A stretch of DNA of 64,000 bases. Source: Congeria kusceri (Eukaryota > Mollusca > Bivalvia > Myida > Dreissenidae). The stretch is taken from NCBI GenBank assembly GCA_027627225.1, contig CM051028.1:21902201-21966200 (forward strand), given 5' to 3'. Numbering within the stretch: the stretch's first letter is position 1; each line of letters starts with the position of its first letter. Of this stretch, positions 55,601 to 60,267 are shown piece by piece. The notes below the pieces were generated by a model that saw only the letters and a list, made by a program, of their open reading frames with translations, was not told the DNA's origin and ran no database searches. Both the position numbers and the translations under genes were made by a program.

Positions 55601-58600
55601 ATCTATGTTTATTATATATCATTTCTATTATCTTTCAAAGTATACACACAACTCGTGTGGCTCAATTATTCCAGAATGACACTGCATAAAATTAAAAATG
55701 AAATACACCCTACTTACCCGATTTTTTCATTGATAAAAACGTCGTGTAGTCCAGTTTTACAGAGGTTCTAGCTTCCATAGTGAGTTGTTAATCCGCACAT
55801 GGCATGGTCGATAAAGGTGCAAACATAATCCTTCCAAAAAGTTCTATTCCTTTTAAAACAGTTGGTGTAAGCGGGTAATTCTTTGTGGATAGTCTTTCTT
55901 TGATCAACCAACAAAGAAACGGTTTATTCATCAAAGAAATAACCCTTTATGTAAATTTCCTTTCAAAAGTAAACTAATCGAAGACTGCATCCAAATTACT
56001 AGATCTAACACCTTATGTTGGCAACTCTGTTCTCAACCCACAACAGTCCAGCTCGGAATACACTCGACTAGAAAATTGAAATGGAATTAATCTCACCGTT
56101 TCCATTCGAGCCATATATTCCATGGATACAATTTTTGATATAAATCTTATTATCATAATCCATCCAAAAAACACAGAAACATAAAGATTGTAATCTGATT
56201 GCTCTTTTTAAATTCCAACACTGTGTAAACTTTAAACTCAAATGAATGACGTAAAACATTTGATTTCGTCATTACGCACGCACGCGAATTTTGGCGAGTT
56301 ATTTTAAACCGAAACTACCTGTATTGTGTCGATAGCTAACTGTTATTGATTCTTTTTCCTCTACAAATGTGTTACTATTTAATTTATTGTAATGTAGTAT
56401 TTATTGTAAGGTATATAATAAAATGTAATTATTGAATGTTTAGTGTCTTATTTCCACCAATAGATAAACAGTTAAATATCGCCCCATTTCGTAACCTTTA
56501 AAATTACTTGTTTATGACGTCACTGACATTCTGGAAAAGTAGTCCGTCAAAAGTATATACATGAGGGTGTCAGATAAACCTTGCCTGTCGGATAAAGCAA
56601 AAGTTTATCTGACAGGTAGAGCTTCCTTCTATAATATCATTTAGTGGTAGGATAAAAAGTTAATTTGCGAGACAAAGCTATCGTTTATTTGTGTTGGTTT
56701 TCTTATTAGTAATTGCAAAATTCTAGGAATAAGTACTCTTATAAATTAATACAAAGTGTTGTATAAATACAATTTAATACGTTTTGCGACTAACACAAAC
56801 ATATCTTGCAAATGCTCGTGGTTTAGGTTTTCTAACTGTCTCGCTAGATAAACGTATGTTTATACAACATTAACCTGTAGTGTTCTCCATAAGTCTTATT
56901 TGAGGGGTTTTTCCATTGCCAGTACAAATCTCCGCATGACCCACCTTCAAGCGTTCGGGTTCGGATTCTCTCAGGGGATGGTCTTCTTCCTGTACGCCGG
57001 CTGCTTCCGGTTCGGGGCTTACATGGTCAGCATTGACGAGATGACCCCGCAGGACGTGTTCAAGTACGAGGCTGCTTGACTAATACATGTAACATGTAAT
57101 ACATGTAACTGTGTTGGTATACAGTAACACTTGATATCGTCTTATTGAAATGTAATACAGTGCTCTGGCATTGAAATACTGTTAAATATGATCTTAAAAC
57201 TTAGCTTATATGTAATATGAATTACTAGATAAAAAGGGATATCAGGGATACCTTCATTGAACTGAACTTTTCTACTCAGGAGGGCGGGGTGGTCTTCGGA
57301 TATTGAAATAATCAAAACCTACGTAGACACTTAACTATTGTACTTCAATTAGTTCAAGTACAATAAGTAGCGTGTCGCCTTAGATAGCAAGTAGATACTT
57401 GTTCTGTACGTAATCACATTTTTGAACGGTTTGTGGTAATGAATTTAAAGTATGCAGCTTAAATGATACAAAGATGTAGTTACGTAATGATGCGACTGAA
57501 TTTGAAGAAAAGAACAACATTACGATATAAATAATAAACACATGGCTTTATTTAATGTCAGGGTTTTCTTCGCTATTGCGTTGACGGGGCTGGTGGTGGG
57601 TCAGGCGAGCTCATTCCTTCCGGACTACTCCAAGGCCGCCACGGCGGGAGGTCTCATCTTCAAGATCATCAACACCGTCCCCGCCATCGACGTAAACTCG
57701 AAGGCGGGCCAGTATCCGGTAACTATGTCAACTATGTTTTTGGCCGTGATGTTTTATGTTTTATATGTACTGTGGGAATGAATAGTTCATTTTGAACACC
57801 ATGTAGGAGAATATTTTAAAGAAAAGAGCAGGCTGCTACAACCGTTTTCGTTTTGGTTTGCACGTTGTCTGCACCTCTAGGCCTATTTTGCAGGGAACCT
57901 TAAAGAAGCTTAGTCACAGATTTTTTTGTATTATAGAAAAAATATGTATAAAACGTCGATCTGCAACAACTGTAGCATCTGACCTTATCAACTAAAATAT
58001 TCATTAATAAATGCACACACAGGGACAAAAGTAGTGTTTCCACTGCCTTAAACATACGACCTCCGGTTTAAAATTCTGTTACGCTAATCACTAGACCAGA
58101 GTGACATTATACAGATTAGTGTGTTTTTAAAACGCTCAATGTAAATGATGCACGCGTTTCCAAGAGTATCAACAAAAGAGCGGACGTATTCAACGGATGC
58201 AGTTCTTTCGCGTTACTAAGTTAGACGCGTTATTATTTCACTGTGGCATGAGTATTCATCTTCTTTCTGTTAATGCAGTCGAATATATCGGGGTCGATTC
58301 ACTTCAAAGACGTCCACTTCAAGTACCCGACAAGGCCTGACGTACCGGTGTTGAGGGTAGGTGTGACGTTGGAATATTGGTCCCTTATTTTTCGGTTTGC
58401 GCTGTAAATAGGGTTTTTAAGTTTTAAAAACTTCTACTTGACACAGTCGTTTTGCAGTCATTTACTTCTGCAGGATTTGATTATAGGATGTGACTTTACT
58501 TCGTCACTAAACTGAACAGATTAGCCTTCTGGGGATGTAATATAAATTTGCAAATAAATATGAAAACCAAACCAACAGTTTAAATCGTGGCAAAACATCT

Positions 58601-59044
58601 TCAACGTATGTTTGTATTGCAAGGTATCTTATGCTTACGTCATGTTAACGTCATTTGTGGCTAACATATGTTTACGCAATGTTTACGTAATGTCAGAGTA
58701 TGTTATATTTCCGTAATTTAACGTCATGCTAGACTTTCTTATGTTAAGGTCATGCCCAGGAATTTACGTTTACGTCAGGTTAACGTCATGACACGGTATC
58801 ATTTGCTTACGTCATTACATGGTATCATTTGTTACCGTCATTATGGCGTTATGTTTGTTTACGTCATGTCAAGGTATCACATATTTACATCGTAACAACT
58901 TACCACATATTTTTGTCACGCCAGGGTATCAACATTCGGGTGGAGGCGGGTCAGACGGTTGCCCTGGTGGGGCCTAGTGGGTGTGGCAAGTCCACGACCG
59001 TATCCCTGCTGCAGAGGTTCTATGACGTGGAGAAGGGCACTATT
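16135..59044 (+). CDS. ABCB1: ABCB-type multidrug transporter (P-glycoprotein), 26 exons plus alternative exon 1, 3' end outside window
   Basis: Full-size ABC exporter (TMD-NBD-TMD-NBD) of the plasma membrane family that uses ATP to pump hydrophobic compounds. The exons, listed in the segment entries, join without a phase conflict into 1118 residues using first exon 1a. NBD1 has Walker [10 protein letters not shown] (about 454-462), Q-loop Gln in VVSQEPVLF (502), signature LSGGQ (558-562), Walker B with catalytic Glu in [12 protein letters not shown] (583) and switch His in VVAHRLSTI (614). NBD2 is seen only through its Walker A (1094-1102). Family members are about 1280 residues, so roughly 160 C-terminal residues lie beyond 64000. 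Orthology to ABCB1 rather than another full-size ABCB (4, 5, 11) is inferred from overall similarity; invertebrate forms are usually co-orthologous. No stop or frameshift was seen in the exons. Confidence 0.95.
17505..17930. repeat. pentanucleotide arrays (GGCAT, GGGCA, GGTAC)
   Basis: Successive blocks of 5-bp repeats: TGGCA/TGGTA about 17520-17600, AGGGC/AGGAC 17610-17690, GGTAC/GCTAC 17727-17930. A 34-bp piece around CTGTACTGTCCAAAAGTACG is duplicated at the end. Open frames on both strands here are repeat readings. Confidence 0.95.
18220..18390. repeat. (GAT)n trinucleotide tract
   Basis: Imperfect GATGATGAT with AAT and GAC variants. The Ile-rich minus-strand open frame is spurious. Confidence 0.93.
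18951..19269 (-). mobile_element. 5'-truncated copy of the tRNA-bearing TIR element
   Basis: Matches 12392-12712 (AGGAGCCATACGAAGAAAT, AACACAACCCATATTA, CCTTGAGGCCCTTTTCG, terminal CATAGCCCCTTTAA). The other terminus and half of the tRNA-like unit are missing. Confidence 0.82.
19429..20276. mobile_element. TATGGCC TIR element, 848-bp copy
   Basis: The left end AGGCCATACGCATTTGATTC, then TATGTTTAGCGTCC, is inverted at the right end (GGACGCTAAACATAGAATC, then TTTGTATGGCCT). The interior is AT-rich and non-coding. A shorter copy lies at 30828-31219. Confidence 0.82.
20429..20812. mobile_element. TTGGTTTCCGCTTAC TIR element, copy 1
   Basis: Starts TTGGTTTCCGCTTACATC and ends with the inverse GTAAGCGAAAATCAACAA. 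Shares AACGCCTCCCAACAAAGAAA, ACTTATAATATAAGCGAAAA and a GGCGGAAAAA motif with copy 2 at 28776-29151. Contains G tracts. Non-coding. Confidence 0.8.
21300..21730. mobile_element. dispersed inverted-repeat element, copy 1
   Basis: Shares AGAAACTGGTGGGCG, GTGCAGTATATTG, AGCGCTAAATTTGGAAAC and TTATTTAATCTCGC...GGGCTCGTT blocks with 31938-32355. It carries a hairpin around the CGCCCTGCGGGCTCG turn and ends in the sequence TATTTCGGTCAAAGGGTGCT. No coding frame. Confidence 0.75.
21731..22529. other. gene-free intron sequence
   Basis: AT-rich intron 1 sequence with no recognisable element. The 63-codon frame at 22065 has no support. Confidence 0.4.
22530..22900. repeat. (ACT)n trinucleotide array with decayed flank
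   Basis: Nearly pure ACT/GCT/ACC triplets at 22540-22690, decaying into ACT/ACA/GCA triplets to about 22900. The Val-rich and Ser-rich minus-strand frames are artefacts. Confidence 0.95.
22901..24044. other. gene-free intron sequence
   Basis: AT-rich. The pair CAGCTTAAATGTTAGTGATAG and CAGCTTAAATGTAAAAGTGA around 23600-23670 hints at a weak local duplication; nothing else was recognised. Confidence 0.4.
24045..24432. repeat. 14-bp minisatellite (TTAACCAGATTGAC), about 27 copies
   Basis: Degenerate tandem units of CCAGATTGACTTAA with substitutions such as CCTGACCAGATT and CATAACCAG, period 14 with a few slips. Confidence 0.92.
24840..26330. repeat. GCCGAA/TTCGGC-rich degenerate sequence
   Basis: Two blocks (24850-25050 and 26040-26330) are unusually rich in GTTGCCGA, TTCGG, CCCGAAG and GCCGAAG words in irregular spacing, unlike the AT-rich surroundings. 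They flank the broken coding-like frame at 25149-25703. The 175-codon frame at 25718-26245 runs through the second block and is Ser/Arg-rich without a recognisable domain. Confidence 0.5.
25149..25703 (+). pseudogene. unrecognised coding-like frame with two in-frame stops
   Basis: One frame runs 185 codons from 25149 to a TAA at 25701, broken only by TGA at 25224 and 25476. Its composition is protein-like: residues include [39 protein letters not shown] and [20 protein letters not shown] do not recognise the family. It lies in intron 1 of the ABCB gene, on the same strand, without clear splice sites, so a fragment of a transposon-encoded or retrocopied gene is most likely. One TGA precedes Arg-Glu-Lys codons and could be a mutated CGA. 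Confidence 0.5.
26628..26645. repeat. poly-G tract (18 G)
   Basis: Uninterrupted run of 18 G. Other long G or C tracts are at 17165-17177, 29120-29132, 39103-39113, 39417-39432 (after T10) and 50260-50270. Confidence 0.95.
27136..27197 (+). CDS. ABCB1: ABCB alternative first coding exon 1b
   Basis: The ATG at 27136 has A at -3 and an in-frame TAA just upstream (27130), so this can only be a translation start. It encodes [20 protein letters not shown] plus two bases, ends before GTAAGTAT and, like exon 1a, is phase 2, so it joins exon 2 at 31830 as Lys-Glu-Thr-Lys. The lysine/glutamate-rich N-terminus resembles vertebrate P-glycoproteins more closely than 1a does. Using it gives a protein 8 residues shorter. 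A TATA-like TATATAAT at about 26874 lies 260 bases upstream; its role is speculative. Confidence 0.75.
27385..27612. repeat. (GTCA)n tetranucleotide array
   Basis: CAGTCAGTCAGT repeats with AGCC, GGTC and GTGA variants, shortly downstream of exon 1b. Confidence 0.95.
28028..28086 (+). repeat. tRNA-like fragment
   Basis: GGTCCAGAGGTTAGCGCG resembles an A box and GGTTCGAACCCTGG a B box, but there is no matching acceptor stem and a T-rich run follows. A tRNA-derived SINE head or tRNA relic, not a functional tRNA. Confidence 0.5.
28776..29151. mobile_element. TTGGTTTCCGCTTAC TIR element, copy 2
   Basis: Same element as 20429-20812; the right end reads GCGGAAACCAACAA. This copy has a small internal triplication of AACTATAAACAAGGTCCCTT and a 13-G tract. 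Confidence 0.8.
29152..30507. other. gene-free intron sequence
   Basis: AT-rich intron 1 sequence without long open frames or recognised repeats. The 89-codon minus-strand frame at 29701 has no recognisable feature. Confidence 0.4.
30508..30783 (+). mobile_element. short element with GGCG(T/A)AAAAAAATTA ends
   Basis: The left end GGCGTAAAAAAATTATG and the inverted right end GGCGAAAAAAAATTAGG match over about 15 bases. Contains GGTTACCCGACCTACCC, shared in inverse with 11335-11392. Tentative. Confidence 0.42.
30828..31219. mobile_element. TATGGCC TIR element, 392-bp copy
   Basis: Ends AGGTCATACCAATTTGATTC... and ...GAATCAAATTTGTATGGCCT are inverted repeats. It is the compact relative of 19429-20276, with GCGTCCTCGGGCTGGTAGG inside the left arm. 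Confidence 0.82.
31830..40027 (+). CDS. ABCB1: ABCB exons 2-10: cytosolic N-terminus and transmembrane domain 1
   Basis: Exons: 31830-31920, 34290-34416, 35277-35428, 36397-36530, 37459-37630, 38092-38216, 38650-38766, 39567-39642, 39914-40027. Exon 2 is a charged [17 protein letters not shown] segment. Exon 3 carries TM1 ([20 protein letters not shown]). Exon 4 holds the first extracellular loop with sequons NIS, NAT and NSS, as expected of the glycosylated loop in P-glycoproteins, and the next helix. Exons 5-6 have the intracellular helix motif [19 protein letters not shown] and [12 protein letters not shown]. Exon 7 has the conserved [20 protein letters not shown]; exons 8-10 encode TM5-TM6 ([24 protein letters not shown]). 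Exon starts follow pyrimidine-rich acceptors and every donor is GT. Confidence 0.95.
31938..32355. mobile_element. dispersed inverted-repeat element, copy 2
   Basis: Homologous to 21300-21730. It begins 18 bases after the exon 2 donor. A strong internal hairpin pairs GTGCAATAAGTAGCGTG with CACGCTACTTATTGCAC. Confidence 0.78.
32371..32935. repeat. element with three ~150-bp internal repeats
   Basis: After a GTCCGTCCTTCCGTTCGTCC stretch, three units each contain CGTTTCGTCTAGCACCAAC and CTACAACACTTGGATACT. The bounding palindromic CTCTTGATGCGGGAGGCAT suggests a transposon start. No coding frame. Confidence 0.7.
32972..33105. mobile_element. truncated TIR element (TGTAGGAC family)
   Basis: Left half of the family at 17241 and 46835 (TTTGTAGGACTATATTTTTC, TTCACAGGTGTGAAAATTGG, CTTCACACATCGCA). 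It stops where the LINE tail at 33108 begins. Confidence 0.75.
33108..34195 (-). mobile_element. 5'-truncated LINE, C-terminal half of polyprotein
   Basis: The minus-strand frame 34262-33315 (315 residues) is open; from about residue 24 it reads as the C-terminal part of a LINE reverse transcriptase protein ([31 protein letters not shown]), with a Cys-rich knuckle: C239, C242, H252, C255. The RT core itself is missing, so this is a typical 5' truncation. The 3' end is AATAAATTGTCTGTC with (TGTC)n at 33112-33135. The first ~23 residues of the frame derive from the palindromic MITE half at 34196-34264, not from the LINE. Inserted antisense in ABCB intron 2, only 94 bases before exon 3. Confidence 0.87.
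34196..34264. mobile_element. half of a palindromic MITE
   Basis: GACACTTTACGCAGATGCAT and TAAGCCCAGTTTTCGAACGA match one arm of the elements at 5256, 35959 and 47583. The other arm is replaced by the LINE. Confidence 0.75.
34954..35175. repeat. 79-bp tandem repeat, 3 copies
   Basis: Units begin TTAAGGAGTTTACTAAAGTT at 34954, 35014 and 35093; the first lacks 19 bases. The array sits about 100 bases upstream of exon 4. A related stretch occurs inverted at about 45925-45980. Confidence 0.9.
35745..35835 (+). repeat. dispersed ~90-bp repeat (second copy 46055-46140)
   Basis: Both copies contain ACACTTGATATCGAAGTGC / ACACGTGATGTCCAAGTGC, then GAATATGATTGACATTTGTG / GAACATGATTAGCATTTGTG. The 53-bp units at 54477-54665 share TGTGATTGACATTTGTGGA. 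Confidence 0.6.
35959..36081. mobile_element. palindromic MITE, short near-perfect copy
   Basis: Arms GTGTCGTGGGAAAATCGGGC and GCCCGATTTTCCCACGACAC pair almost perfectly, with inner arms CGTCCCGGATTAGCC / GGCTGATCCGGGACG. It would fold into a hairpin of about 120 bases. Confidence 0.9.
36295..36385. repeat. 22-bp tandem repeat, 4 copies
   Basis: ATGCAAAGGTTATGTGAGTG units directly before the acceptor of exon 5 (starts 36397). Confidence 0.92.
36869..37306 (+). mobile_element. short GTCGCC-ended element, copy 2
   Basis: Begins TTGTGTCGCCTAAAAAGCGA and ends GGCGACACATCCGACTCGCG. The inner block with CAATCATTATGAAACTT is repeated about 2.5 times (period about 160). Related to 4036-4245. Confidence 0.75.
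37755..37885. repeat. (ACCG/ACAG)n imperfect tetranucleotide tract
   Basis: Runs of CCAACCGACCGACAGACAGA and related words in intron 6. Confidence 0.85.
39407..39432. repeat. T10G16 tract
   Basis: Ten T followed by sixteen G in intron 8. Confidence 0.95.
39688..39790. repeat. (AAT)n-(AAG)n-(ACA)n trinucleotide tract
   Basis: Successive TAATAATAA, GAAGAAGAA, GTAGTAG and AACAACAAC blocks in intron 9. Confidence 0.92.
40085..41030. repeat. 41-bp minisatellite in intron 10, ends in exon 11
   Basis: About 23 units. The first half has units with AAAACCGTCTGTAGATTCCT and GATATTTTGGATTTGTACA (period 41). The second half has units with GCGATGTTTAGTGATTGATC and CACATTTTGAACAACCT (also period 41), apparently diverged relatives. 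The final unit is the real acceptor and start of exon 11 (TTCCCAG then AAACCGTCTATAGAC). Short minus-strand frames here are repeat readings. Confidence 0.9.
41010..45891 (+). CDS. ABCB1: ABCB exons 11-15: nucleotide-binding domain 1
   Basis: Exons: 41010-41120, 42139-42264, 42618-42821, 43681-43851, 45675-45891. Exon 11 begins KPSIDS and holds the A-loop region [11 protein letters not shown]. Exon 12 holds Walker A (GPSGCGKST). Exon 13 has the Q-loop ([17 protein letters not shown]). Exon 14 has the ABC signature ([10 protein letters not shown]) and Walker B with catalytic Glu ([11 protein letters not shown]). Exon 15 has the H-loop ([18 protein letters not shown]). All residues for ATP hydrolysis are present, so this site looks canonical. 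Exon 15 continues into an acidic linker start ([16 protein letters not shown]). Introns 11-14 hold no other gene. Confidence 0.96.
43060..43135 (-). repeat. tRNA-like relic (Ser/Leu-like)
   Basis: On the minus strand AAGAATGGCCGAGTGGTTAA is a good A-box region, but the B-box region reads AGGTCCGTGCCCCG, which is degraded, and the stems do not close. Likely a tRNA-derived repeat. Confidence 0.5.
44064..45422 (+). mobile_element. GCTCACCTGAG element with six ~160-bp internal repeats
   Basis: Starts GCTCACCTGAGCACAACG and ends CTCAAGTGAGCGACCTAGGG; the termini GCTCAC(C/T)TGAG are inverted. Inside, a unit with TAGTGGTCCTCTACAAA, CCCTGGGGTCAAAACTGGCC and CACGCCCCGGGGGTCAC recurs six times at 156-168-base spacing. 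Familiar from mollusc genomes as a repetitive, non-coding family. It fills most of intron 14. Confidence 0.85.
46835..47117. mobile_element. compact TIR element (TGTAGGATCAT family)
   Basis: 283-bp copy with TIRs TGTAGGATCATATTTTTCAC and the inverse GTGAAAAATATGGTCATGTA. The interior is mostly TTCACA/TGTGAA palindromes, with no satellite array, unlike 17241-18592. Intron 15. Confidence 0.83.
47296..47429 (+). CDS. ABCB1: ABCB exon 16: inter-half linker
   Basis: 44 codons joining NBD1 to TMD2. The sequence is strongly basic with Ser/Thr in kinase-like contexts: [17 protein letters not shown], then [15 protein letters not shown]. In vertebrate P-glycoproteins the linker is a PKA/PKC target region; a similar role is inferred here, not shown. 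Starts in phase 1 after exon 15 (Gly/Val junction) and ends in phase 0 before GTATGG. Confidence 0.93.
47583..47728. mobile_element. palindromic MITE, degraded copy
   Basis: GCGTCGTGGGAAAACCGGAC, ACGACACTTTCCGCC and GCCGTCCCGGATGCGCCTC match the family at 5256. The right arm is eroded. Begins about 150 bases after the exon 16 donor. Confidence 0.8.
47753..48125. mobile_element. hairpin MITE (GAGAATACTAG family) with one 38-bp unit
   Basis: Inverted arms GTTGAATACAGATACGTTTA and TAAACGTATCTGTATTCAAT (47780-47884). Downstream GTTTATCCCACGGGGTGTTA occurs once. Close relative of 53452-54300, where that segment is amplified. Confidence 0.82.
48126..49052. other. gene-free part of intron 16
   Basis: No recognised element beyond short AT-rich sequence; 48186-48490 has CTACGCCCCTG and its complement CAGGGGCGTAG near its ends, suggesting another TIR element of about 310 bases. 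Short frames here are unsupported. Confidence 0.45.
49053..57718 (+). CDS. ABCB1: ABCB exons 17-24: transmembrane domain 2
   Basis: Exons: 49053-49196, 50831-50920, 51198-51359, 51905-52037, 52937-53007, 54775-54875, 56923-57063, 57562-57718. Exon 17 starts TM7 ([20 protein letters not shown]). Exon 19 has the family stretch [20 protein letters not shown] followed by [19 protein letters not shown]. Exon 20 carries [20 protein letters not shown], exon 22 the coupling-helix segment [19 protein letters not shown], exon 23 [15 protein letters not shown] TM11 and exon 24 TM12 and the entry to NBD2 ([19 protein letters not shown]). Reading frame is intact. The exon 20 donor region is tandemly triplicated into the intron (separate entry). 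Confidence 0.95.
49207..49960. repeat. degenerate minisatellite (GTAGCACAATTTGGCGATTG), about 40-bp period
   Basis: Starts 10 bases after the exon 17 donor. Units alternate GTAGCACAATTTGGCGATTG and GTAGCTCAATGAGATTATTG. A SINE interrupts it at 49303-49548. Confidence 0.82.
49303..49548 (+). mobile_element. SINE inserted in a minisatellite
   Basis: Partial tRNA head (GGGTTTGATTCCCAGCCCGG), core (GGGCAGTTGTCATTTACTGG, GGTTAACTGACCGCCG) and tail CCAAACAAAACAAAC. The A-box part of the head is missing. GCACAATTTGG(C)(A/G)ATTG blocks flank both sides, either as target duplication or array units. Confidence 0.87.
50252..50805. mobile_element. repetitive element split by a SINE
   Basis: Left end with C11 and CCACACACAAAGTGGGAGAC, then CGTACGTCCGTCCGTA and CTTAACTGCTTGGCGGATTT. 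Right end with GGGGGCATCCGTGTCTGTGA. Resembles a common bivalve repeat whose ends read TGCCCCC and GGGGGCA; named from memory of pattern only. Confidence 0.6.
50503..50681 (-). mobile_element. SINE with 9-bp target duplication
   Basis: Minus-strand tRNA head (GGCTAGCTTAGCTGGTAGAG, B box GTTCGAGCCCC) joined to a shortened core (GGTTAACTGACCGCCG) and a (CAAA)n tail. ACTATAGAA flanks it at 50494-50502 and 50682-50690, a clear target-site duplication. The middle of the core is deleted. Confidence 0.9.
52009..52205 (+). repeat. 70-bp tandem triplication of the exon 20 3' end and its donor
   Basis: Units start at 52009, 52079 and 52149 (GGCCGGGGTCCC at each). Unit 1 contains the last 29 bases of exon 20 plus GTACTGTTCACA and intron. 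Units 2 and 3 repeat the coding end (GTTCATGGCCGCTGCTG) and the GTACTGTTCACA donor, with a few substitutions. 70 is not a multiple of three, so splicing at a later donor would shift the frame. Confidence 0.93.
53065..53290 (-). mobile_element. SINE core copy, intron 21
   Basis: Inverse of the SINE core (AGGTTAACTGACCGCCGTGA; GGGCAGTTGTCAGTCACTAG) with the tRNA head reduced to GCCCGGCCACATAACTTG. Confidence 0.83.
53273..53437. repeat. 40-bp tandem repeat, 4 copies, made from SINE head plus flank
   Basis: Units GTTATGTGGCCGGGCTAAGT, then GTATACAGTTATATAGCGTA. The GTTATGTGGCCGGGCT half equals the remaining SINE head at 53273-53290. Confidence 0.9.
53452..54300. mobile_element. hairpin MITE with a 38-bp satellite expansion
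   Basis: The 5' part is the hairpin element (arms AGTGTTGAATAAAGATAAGT and ACGTATCTTTAATCAACACT). From about 53735 to 54265 the segment CACAAATATAGCACAGTTTA, then TCCCACGGGGTGTTATTT (38 bp) is repeated 14 times with almost no divergence. The related element at 47753 has a single unit. The open frame at 53768-53977 is the array read in three phases. Confidence 0.92.
54477..54665. repeat. 53-bp tandem repeat, about 4 copies
   Basis: Units contain ATTGAAATGTGATTGACA, TTTGTGGATATGTACAGT and GGATATGTACATAATTAA. Ends about 110 bases before exon 22. Confidence 0.9.
55072..55232. repeat. long hairpin (inverted repeat, ~50-base arms)
   Basis: Arms AATAGAGAATATTAGGTTAG...TGTGTACTTGAATTTAT and the inverse ATAAATTCAAGTACACAAAT...CTAACCTAATATTCTATT pair closely. 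The outer GAGAATA(C/T)TAG motif links it to the MITEs at 47753 and 53452. Confidence 0.85.
55233..56559. other. gene-free part of intron 22
   Basis: AT-rich with several short frames (55471, 55511, 56068) that lack splice signals, domain content or conservation cues. No repeat was recognised. Confidence 0.4.
56560..56890. repeat. inverted-repeat elements upstream of exon 23
   Basis: 56570-56632 is a small hairpin (GTCAGATAAACCTTG...AAAGTTTATCTGACAG). 56655-56890 contains CGAGACAAAGCTATCGTTTA and AAACGTATGTTTATACAACA-type arms related to the GAGAATACTAG hairpin family. Confidence 0.55.
57719..58278. other. intron 24 with a tRNA-like relic
   Basis: On the minus strand at about 58040-58108, CACTCTGGTCTAGTGATTAG matches an A-box region of Glu/Asp-type tRNAs, but the B-box part (AGGTCGTATGTTTAAGG) is degraded. 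Nothing else was seen. Confidence 0.45.
58279..59044 (+). CDS. ABCB1: ABCB exons 25-26: start of nucleotide-binding domain 2
   Basis: Exon 25 (58279-58356) encodes [20 protein letters not shown] with the A-loop Tyr. Exon 26 (58925-59044) encodes [20 protein letters not shown] and the rest of Walker A (GKST), ending FYDVEKGTI before GTAAGTAA. The next expected pieces (Q-loop, signature, Walker B, H-loop) are not found between 59045 and 64000, where an antisense retrotransposon occupies the intron. Confidence 0.95.
58620..58905. repeat. degenerate repeat rich in TTACGTCA
   Basis: Loosely repeated GTTTACGTCATGTCAAGGTA-like units just upstream of exon 26. TTACGTCA (identical to a CRE/ATF-type octamer core) occurs about four times and TTACGTAA once. 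Confidence 0.65.
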
Positions 59045-59507
59045 GTAAGTAACTACAAACACATGTGAAGGTTTGATGATAACATAGTGCAAAACCGTTT
59101 ATATTCGTCAATATTTCGGGGATGTGACTAAAAAGTATATGTTTGTTTTAATCTTTATAGAGAAATGTCGTTATGTTATTACTGATTGTTCTGAAAACCA
59201 TGTATTATTATCTATATTATTTATGAACATGTGTGTTCTAAAGTAGTTCAAATTGTGTTTAAAAAAAAAATGATTAAGGTGAAAATAAAGCTAACCCGAC
59301 AACCGTGGTCACTTTTGAAGGGCTAGTGTGTATAGGAATAAACTAAACCTTACTTGAATTGCAAAGAAAACTCAACTTACCAGTTTTGTACATTAATGAA
59401 ATTAAAACACGTCCATCAGATTTCTTTCATGTAAACCGCATGTGCAGTTTTTACGCATGACAACACAACTGTTAGTCTAAGGTTGTTTGTCCACGGATTT
59501 GAAGTAA

Positions 59508-60040
59508 ATTTAATCCCCCATCCAAGCATTTTGTGCTGGATGGAGGGGCATTATTGGAGAATGGCCGGAGGCCGAATATACAAGCATATCACTCGAGTAA
59601 CCCGCAAAATAGTCGCTATTTACAGTTCAAAATTTGACCTTAAACCACGTGATCCTATCAGATATATAAGCTCGAGATCCGCGCGCGAATCTCATAGTCT
59701 TTAAAAAATTTACGTTGGCTTCTTAACTACAGATGAAAATTTTTACTATTTTCCGTCTTATTAGAGTCACCAGCAAGAAAGTAAATCCATAACTAGCTAT
59801 ACAACTAAGTCCAGATTATGGTTCCAAAATCTGAACGTACATTTGTGTAATACATTTTTTCACCCAATTTTATATAAAGATTCAACACCATAACCAGGGT
59901 TGGGAGAACTAGGGAGGGTGCTTGTATATTTCGGCCTCCGGCCATTCTCCAATAATGCCCCTCCATCCAGCACAAAATGCTTGGATGGGGGGTTCATTAT
60001 TTTCGATGGCCTACGGCTCTCATATACAAGCATGTTTAAA
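59508..60040 (-). repeat. DIRS-like right terminal repeat and internal complementary region
   Basis: 59508-59590 (CCCCCATCCAAGCATTTTGT...GAGAATGGCCGGAGGCCGAA) recurs inverted at 59918-60003. A second, diverged version of the same end sequence follows in direct orientation at 60004-60040 (GATGGCCTACGGC, CATATACAAGCAT). This is what a DIRS internal complementary region should look like: sequences complementary to both outer ends joined together. The element runs on the minus strand, so its right end is at about 59508. Confidence 0.75.
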
Positions 60041-60267
60041 GTGAAGACAACGTAAATACAACTAATCTATTTAATTCATTTCATATAACCACAAAAGGTT
60101 ATTATTACAATGTGATAAATAGCAAGCTTAGTCAATATACATAAACATAATGTCTATATTGACTTATATAAAGCAATACTATATGTTCATATTACATATC
60201 CATGTAAGATTTGTAGCAAACAAAACTATACATGTACAATATAATTCACATACATTTCTTAACCAAC

